A stretch of DNA of 64,000 nucleotides, from the NCBI GenBank assembly GCA_036504815.1, contig DASXUN010000021.1, positions 186,001 through 250,000 of the forward strand, in the 5' to 3' direction. Both the position numbers and the translations under genes were made by a program. Shown here in pieces: positions 59,924-64,000 of this stretch (positions are counted from its first letter, which is position 1; every line of letters starts with the position of its first letter). The DNA is from Gemmatimonadaceae bacterium. GTDB lineage: Bacteria; Gemmatimonadota; Gemmatimonadetes; Gemmatimonadales; Gemmatimonadaceae. Under the pieces are notes generated by a model that saw only the letters and a list, made by a program, of their open reading frames with translations, was not told where the DNA came from and searched no databases.

Positions 59924-60763
59924 ATGGATCGCGTCCGTGGACTGCGCCTTCTCTGGCTGACTTGTTGCGTGGGACTGGTGCTGTCGTGCGCCCGGCACTC
60001 GCGCGCACCACATCCGGATCTGGTGTTGCGGGTCATGACCTACAACATTCAGGCGGGCGGTGGCAGTCTCGAGAACATTGCCAACGTCATTCGCGCAGCC
60101 AATGCCGATCTCGTCGCCTTGCAGGAAGTTGACGTGCACTGGCACGCCCGCAGCGGCTTTGCGGATCAGGCGGCTGAACTTGCAGCCCGGCTCGGCATGA
60201 CCGCACGCTTCGCGCCGATCTATGTGCTTTCCGCCAGCGAGCCCGGCGTGCCGGCGCGCGAGTACGGCGTCGCCGTGCTGAGTCGTTATCCGGTGGTGGA
60301 GTTCACCAATCACGCGCTCACACGACTGTCCACACAGTCAGCGGGAGCGCCGCCAAGCCGGATGCCCGGATTCCTCGAAGCCGCTGTCGAGGTGCGCGGA
60401 GTCCGAATACGCGTCTTCAATACGCATCTCGATTATCGCGGCAATCCGTCCGTGCGACGGCAGCAGGTGATCGAGACACTGGCCGTCATCGGCACTGCGG
60501 AGATGCCCGTCCTGATGTTCGGCGACCTTAACGCCCCGCCGTCGGCTCCCGAACTGCAGCCGCTGTTCAGCCGTCTGCGCGATGCCTGGCCGGATTCACT
60601 TGGCGCCGGCTTTACGTACCCCGCCGTGAATCCCGTTCGTCGCATCGACTACGCGTTGGTGTCGAGTGCCTTTCGCGTGCTTGATGCTCGCGTGCTCGAT
60701 TCGCAAGCATCCGATCATCGGCCGCTGCTGGTGACGCTCCGTTTCCCCGTGTCTCCGTGGTGA
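59924..60763 (+). CDS. Endonuclease/exonuclease/phosphatase-fold lipoprotein
   Basis: 279 residues from ATG 59924. Lipobox LVLSC in the N-terminal helix, so it is outer- or inner-membrane anchored. EEP motifs: MTYNIQAGGG, LQEVD (metal Glu), HLDYRGN (His, Asp), FGDLNAPP, RIDYALVS and QASDHRPLL (His). This superfamily includes DNase I-like nucleases and sphingomyelinases; anchoring favours a secreted phosphodiesterase. Its last codons (FPVSPW) and TGA come from the half repeat described at 60746. Confidence 0.88.
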   Translation: MDRVRGLRLLWLTCCVGLVLSCARHSRAPHPDLVLRVMTYNIQAGGGSLENIANVIRAANADLVALQEVDVHWHARSGFADQAAELAARLGMTARFAPIYVLSASEPGVPAREYGVAVLSRYPVVEFTNHALTRLSTQSAGAPPSRMPGFLEAAVEVRGVRIRVFNTHLDYRGNPSVRRQQVIETLAVIGTAEMPVLMFGDLNAPPSAPELQPLFSRLRDAWPDSLGAGFTYPAVNPVRRIDYALVSSAFRVLDARVLDSQASDHRPLLVTLRFPVSPW

Positions 60764-60769
60764 AGAAGC
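60746..60769. repeat. Half copy of the palindromic repeat, overlapping the gene end
   Basis: CCCGTGTCTCCGTGGTGAAGAAG matches the right end of the full repeats (for example 14073-14095). No left arm is present. It contains the TGA of the upstream EEP gene, at 60761-60763. Confidence 0.8.
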
Positions 60770-60802
60770 CCATCCCACCAAGAACCTGCGGATGCAACAC
60801 CG

Positions 60803-61789
60803 CTACGCGGCGCGGCTGCTTTCTCCGCGCCCGCTCGCCAGCGCCCCGATCAGCAGAATTCCCGCCACGAGTCCGAGCATCCAGAAGTTCAGGTTCTCGC
60901 CCACCCACTGCACCAGCCACTTCGACGCCAGCATCTTGACGCCGACCAGGGCGAGAATGATCGAGAGCGACACCTTCAGGTACTTGAAGCGCTCGATCAA
61001 ACCCGCGAGACCGAAGTAGAGGGACCGCAGGCAGAGAATCGCGAAGACGTTCGATGTGAAGACGAGAAACGGATCGGCGGTGATGGCGAAGATCGCGGGT
61101 ATGCTGTCCACGGCGAAAATCAGATCGGTCGTTTCCACGAGGACCAGCGCGACCGCGAGCGGGGTCAGCCACAGGCGGCCGTTCAGCATCACGGTGAAAC
61201 GCTGGCCGTGGAACTCCTCGGTGATCGGGAAGTACCGTCGCACCTGACGCATGACCCACGTTTCGCCCGGCGCGTCCTCTTCGTCGGTCGTGAAGAGCAT
61301 GCGAATTCCGGTGTACACCAGGAACGCGCCGAACAGGTACAGGATCCAGTGGTAGCGCGCCACCAGCGCCGCACCCACACCGATCATCGCGCCGCGCATG
61401 GCGAGGGCGCCCAGAATGCCCCAGAAGAGCACGCGGTGCTGCAGGTGCGTCGCGATGCGCAGGTGCTGGAAGATCAGCGCGATCACGAAGACATTGTCCA
61501 TGCTCAGCGACAACTCGATCACGTAGCCGGTGAGAAATTTCACCGCCGCCAGACGGCCGTCGTTGACCTGCCGATCCACCGCATCCAAATGACTGCCGAG
61601 CCCAAGCCAGTGGTTGTGGTAGGCGACCCAGACGAAACCCGTGAAGCAGAGCGCCAGCACGACAACGCCGCTGGTGAACAGCAGCGCTTCCTTCATGCTC
61701 GGCGCGTGTGCCTTCTTGTTGAAGACGCCAAGATCAAGCGCCAGGAGGATGCCGACAAAGGCCAGAAAACCAATCCACGCCCAGATCAT
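60803..61789 (-). CDS. TerC-family integral membrane protein
   Basis: 328 residues from ATG 61789. Eight or nine membrane helices with the TerC signatures: LDLGVFNKKAHAPSMKEALL, LSLSMDNVFVIALIF, VETTDLIFAVDSIPAIFAIT with conserved acidic residues in the membrane, and a last helix FWMLGLVAGILLIGALAS. TerC proteins export metal ions or help fold membrane proteins during manganese or tellurite stress. The neighbours give no clue to the substrate. Confidence 0.9.
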   Translation of the reverse strand: MIWAWIGFLAFVGILLALDLGVFNKKAHAPSMKEALLFTSGVVVLALCFTGFVWVAYHNHWLGLGSHLDAVDRQVNDGRLAAVKFLTGYVIELSLSMDNVFVIALIFQHLRIATHLQHRVLFWGILGALAMRGAMIGVGAALVARYHWILYLFGAFLVYTGIRMLFTTDEEDAPGETWVMRQVRRYFPITEEFHGQRFTVMLNGRLWLTPLAVALVLVETTDLIFAVDSIPAIFAITADPFLVFTSNVFAILCLRSLYFGLAGLIERFKYLKVSLSIILALVGVKMLASKWLVQWVGENLNFWMLGLVAGILLIGALASGRGESSRAA

Positions 61790-61826
61790 GAGCGGCGCTC
61801 CGGTTCGCCGTGGGTGCTCTCGTGGC

Positions 61827-62186
61827 TCACGTCTTCTTCTCGGCGTTGATCCACTGCGTCCATTCAACGGTCGCTTCGCCGATCGTCACCTTCTGCTGCC
61901 ACCGCACCAGCGGCATCATCAACAGCAAGGGTTCCGCGATCAGCTTCTCAATCCACCGTGCGTCGTCGAGGCGCGCAACCCCAAGCCCCAGCTCGGCATA
62001 GCGCCTGCTCGACTTGTCGATCAGCGCGGTGACGCCGAATCGCTGCACCCACCGCTGGAGCTCACCCTTGCTGGCGGCCCGTTCCCTGAGATCCACGAAA
62101 TGCACCTTCACGCGCCGTTCGGCGAAGAATCGCTGTGCGGATCGTGTGTCCTTCGATTTGGCCGTGCCGAAGATCTGAACTTCCAT
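61827..62186 (-). CDS. ArsC/Spx-fold protein lacking the catalytic cysteine
   Basis: 119 residues from ATG 62186. The thioredoxin-like ArsC fold: VQIFGTAKSKDTRSAQRFF, VHFVDLRERAASKGELQRW, and the conserved Arg/Pro end LIAEPLLLMMPLVRW. Where ArsC or Spx have the catalytic Cys in the first loop, this has GTAKSKD; no cysteine occurs anywhere. So it is probably a Spx-like binding protein or an inactive relative. It follows the TerC gene on the opposite side without overlap. Confidence 0.7.
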   Translation of the reverse strand: MEVQIFGTAKSKDTRSAQRFFAERRVKVHFVDLRERAASKGELQRWVQRFGVTALIDKSSRRYAELGLGVARLDDARWIEKLIAEPLLLMMPLVRWQQKVTIGEATVEWTQWINAEKKT

Positions 62187-62307
62187 GGCCGCGAGGGAAT
62201 GGGCACGCCAGGGCGCGCGGACTCGGAGTCGAAACCAGTGTCTATAATAGTTGTGTGACACCCGGGGTGCGCATACTCTCCGTTCACGTCAATCTCCAGA
62301 ACGGTCC

Positions 62308-63285
62308 ATGCCCGAACTCAAGTCTTCCTTCCGCCCCGCGTGGTGGCTCCCTGGCCCTCATCTGCCAACCGTTTGGGGCAAGAAGGTCCGCAAGCAGATC
62401 CACGCCCATGAACGCCTTGAGCGCTGGACCACCCCTGACAACGACCACCTCTCGATCGCTCGGGCGGGTTCTGTTTCCCCCGGCCGGCCACATCTGCTGG
62501 TGCTGCACGGATTGGAGGGAACGATCAACTCGAATTACGCCCAGGGTCTCCTCGCCAAGGCACATTCGATTGGCTGGTCAGCCGACCTGATGTTGTTCCG
62601 CAGTTGCGATGGCGAGGTGAACGCCGCACGTCGCATGTACCATTCGGGCGAGACCTCCGATCTCGACTTTGTCGTTCAGACGCTCGTCACGAGGCATCCT
62701 GACATAAGCCTTCGCCTCGTTGGGGTCTCCCTCGGTGGTAATGTCCTGCTGAAATGGCTGGGTGAGCAGGGTGACTTGGTCGTCTCGAATGTGGCGCGGG
62801 CTGCAGCTGTTTCTGCGCCTTGTGACCTTGCGGCCGGGAGCCGACATCTGGAACAGGGCCTCGGCCAGAAGTACGTAGACCACTTCATGGCGACCCTGAA
62901 GGCAAAGACGCTGGCCAAACGCTCCCGTTACCCTGACCTATGCGACTGGGAGCAGCTCTCTGCCGCGAAGACTTTCTGGGAGTTCGACAACTATGTCACC
63001 GGTCCCGTTCACGGCTTTGCCGATGCGCTCGACTACTACTCGAGGTCTTCGTCGATTCACGTTCTCCGGTCCATCCGGCGACCAACTCTGCTGCTGAACG
63101 CGGAAGATGACCCGTTCCTGCCACCAGCGGTGTTGAATAGAGTTCGTAAACTGTTGCCAGAAAACGACTTTCTCCATGCAGAGTTCACGAAGTCTGGTGG
63201 TCATGTTGGCTGGATCGAAGGCCCGCCATGGTCTCCGCGGTACTTTATGGAAGAGCGAGTCATCGAATGGCTCAACAGTGAGTAA
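62308..63285 (+). CDS. YheT-family alpha/beta hydrolase
   Basis: 325 residues from ATG 62308. FRPAWWLPGPHLPTVW is the family N-terminal motif. LVLHGLEGT provides the oxyanion site; VGVSLGGNVLLKW holds the Ser, NAEDDPFLPP the Asp and SGGHVGWIEG the His. The human relatives ABHD1-3 hydrolyse lipids; the bacterial substrate is unknown. The AT-rich hairpin at 63285 follows. Confidence 0.92.
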   Translation: MPELKSSFRPAWWLPGPHLPTVWGKKVRKQIHAHERLERWTTPDNDHLSIARAGSVSPGRPHLLVLHGLEGTINSNYAQGLLAKAHSIGWSADLMLFRSCDGEVNAARRMYHSGETSDLDFVVQTLVTRHPDISLRLVGVSLGGNVLLKWLGEQGDLVVSNVARAAAVSAPCDLAAGSRHLEQGLGQKYVDHFMATLKAKTLAKRSRYPDLCDWEQLSAAKTFWEFDNYVTGPVHGFADALDYYSRSSSIHVLRSIRRPTLLLNAEDDPFLPPAVLNRVRKLLPENDFLHAEFTKSGGHVGWIEGPPWSPRYFMEERVIEWLNSE

Positions 63286-63308
63286 TATTATTTGGCTGTC
63301 AATAATAT
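63285..63308. terminator. AT-rich hairpin between convergent genes
   Basis: ATATTATT (63285-63292) pairs with AATAATAT (63301-63308) around TGGCTGTC, between YheT and the AstE-like gene. Its AT-rich stem is unusual in this genome; probably bidirectional. Confidence 0.4.
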
Positions 63309-63332
63309 CTCGTTCGTGAGATTATTTCCAGT

Positions 63333-64000
63333 CTACGGCTTCTTCCATGGATGTGGCGCTGGTAGCACCTCGGCAACCGTCAGCAAGGTCGATCCGGCCC
63401 AGGCGCTTGGGACACTCCGTATGAAAGTGACCAATCCTGCTTTCGGCGCCTTTATGTCGTCCACCTTGCGACCCCAGTAGTCCGAAGTAAAGCCAACAAT
63501 CTGCCCTGTTTTCACTTGGGCACCTCGGTCTACGGTTGCGGTCCACATCAGGTCGCGCTCAGCTCGAACCCTCGCATCCTCGCCAAGCCAGGTGAACTTC
63601 AGTGGATTGCGCTTTGACGGGGGAAGCATTCCGAGTTCTCCCATCACCCCCAGCATTCCGTTCACCAGCGCCTGAACATCTTCGGTATCGGTGCGCGCCC
63701 AGCGGCCAGCTTCCGCCACAACGGCCACCTTTCCCAACGACAGTGAGTAGCTGCTCGCGCTTCGGATGCTGGCTGGGTTGGAGACATCCAGATCCCGGAC
63801 GATGATGTGGTCGAGCCCCATCGCCTTGCACAGGGCCAGTGACGTGCTGTCCTGAACGACGTTCCCGGTTCTGGTCCAGTACGAGTAGGGACGCAGGTTC
63901 TCGTCGATATCGCCGTTGTGTAGGTCGATCACGACATCGGCCTTGGCGATCACATCCCGTGCGATGACGTCCAGCACCCTCTCGGTCTGCGATCCCTTGG
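63333..64000 (-). CDS. Succinylglutamate desuccinylase/aspartoacylase-like protein (5' cut)
   Basis: 222 residues remain; the gene runs off the right edge. GSQTERVLDVI then DVVIDLHNGDIDENLRPYSYW contains the metal-binding His of the M14-like family, and VVAEAGRWARTDTEDVQALVNG carries a conserved Glu. A C-terminal barrel-sandwich part (VDRGAQVKTGQIVGFTSD, IKAPKAGLVTFI) resembles the AstE/AspA end. Substrates of relatives are N-acyl amino acids. The zinc His-x-x-Glu lies upstream of the window. Confidence 0.82.
   Translation of the reverse strand, partial: KGSQTERVLDVIARDVIAKADVVIDLHNGDIDENLRPYSYWTRTGNVVQDSTSLALCKAMGLDHIIVRDLDVSNPASIRSASSYSLSLGKVAVVAEAGRWARTDTEDVQALVNGMLGVMGELGMLPPSKRNPLKFTWLGEDARVRAERDLMWTATVDRGAQVKTGQIVGFTSDYWGRKVDDIKAPKAGLVTFIRSVPSAWAGSTLLTVAEVLPAPHPWKKP

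Overview
This is a GC-rich, gene-dense bacterial chromosome segment with about 65 protein genes and short spacers. It has no rRNA, no tRNA, no CRISPR array, no transposase and no phage genes. Gene content points to a Gram-negative aerobe: RND pump, outer-membrane barrels, lipoproteins, class I fumarase, M1/M16/M24 peptidases with export signals, PafA-like phosphatase. Overall composition and architecture (GC bias, many GTG starts, SPFH, PD40, M16 pairs, DUF5686-like barrel) look most like Gemmatimonadota. That is an inference from memory of such genomes, not a search result.

Layout. 1-3.1 kb: the end of an RND permease, a lysine/alanine-rich histone-H1-like protein with an acidic head, and a MerR-like regulator followed by a plasmid-type RepA initiator homologue. 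3.2-7.5 kb: S41 protease, PD40 propeller protein, SPFH protein, small CxxC protein. 7.6-14 kb: Ogt, YhaM-like exonuclease, MFS carrier, fumarase, zinc-ribbon protein, cold-shock protein with a structured leader, VanX-like dipeptidase. 14-24.3 kb: NrtR-like regulator, YggX-like protein, MBL hydrolase, alpha/beta hydrolase, MoeB-rhodanese, aldo/keto reductase, Smr protein, PafA-like phosphatase, DUF4956 plus CotH-like pair. 24.3-29.3 kb: arginine cluster, argCBD on the minus strand facing argR and argH on the plus strand, with ArgR-box-like palindromes. 29.3-39 kb: an orphan DNA-binding-like gene behind an AT-rich promoter, a second cold-shock gene, M1 aminopeptidase, ispG, MESH1-like HD hydrolase, a degenerate Wzc-like kinase and a plastocyanin-like lipoprotein.

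39.3-46.7 kb is a complete histidine operon, hisG-D-C-H-A-B-F-N-IE. Seven of its eight junctions overlap by 1 to 14 nt and hisH-hisA has a 5-nt gap. It is preceded by a histidine-rich leader peptide and a perfect terminator hairpin, so it should be controlled by attenuation. 46.7-64 kb: an inactive/active M16 pair, murB, an outer-membrane DUF5686-like protein, exonuclease, M24 peptidase, Tag glycosylase, DEAD-box helicase, small barrel, HpaI aldolase, lipoprotein endonuclease-fold hydrolase, TerC, an ArsC-fold protein without cysteine, YheT hydrolase and a truncated AstE/aspartoacylase gene.

The most unusual items are a ~170-bp imperfect palindromic repeat present in four full copies plus one half copy, always at gene 3' ends; structured leaders on both cold-shock genes; the his attenuator, whose promoter implies an almost leaderless leader peptide; the chromosomal RepA-like/MerR pair; and the Wzc-like protein that has lost its nucleotide-binding motifs.
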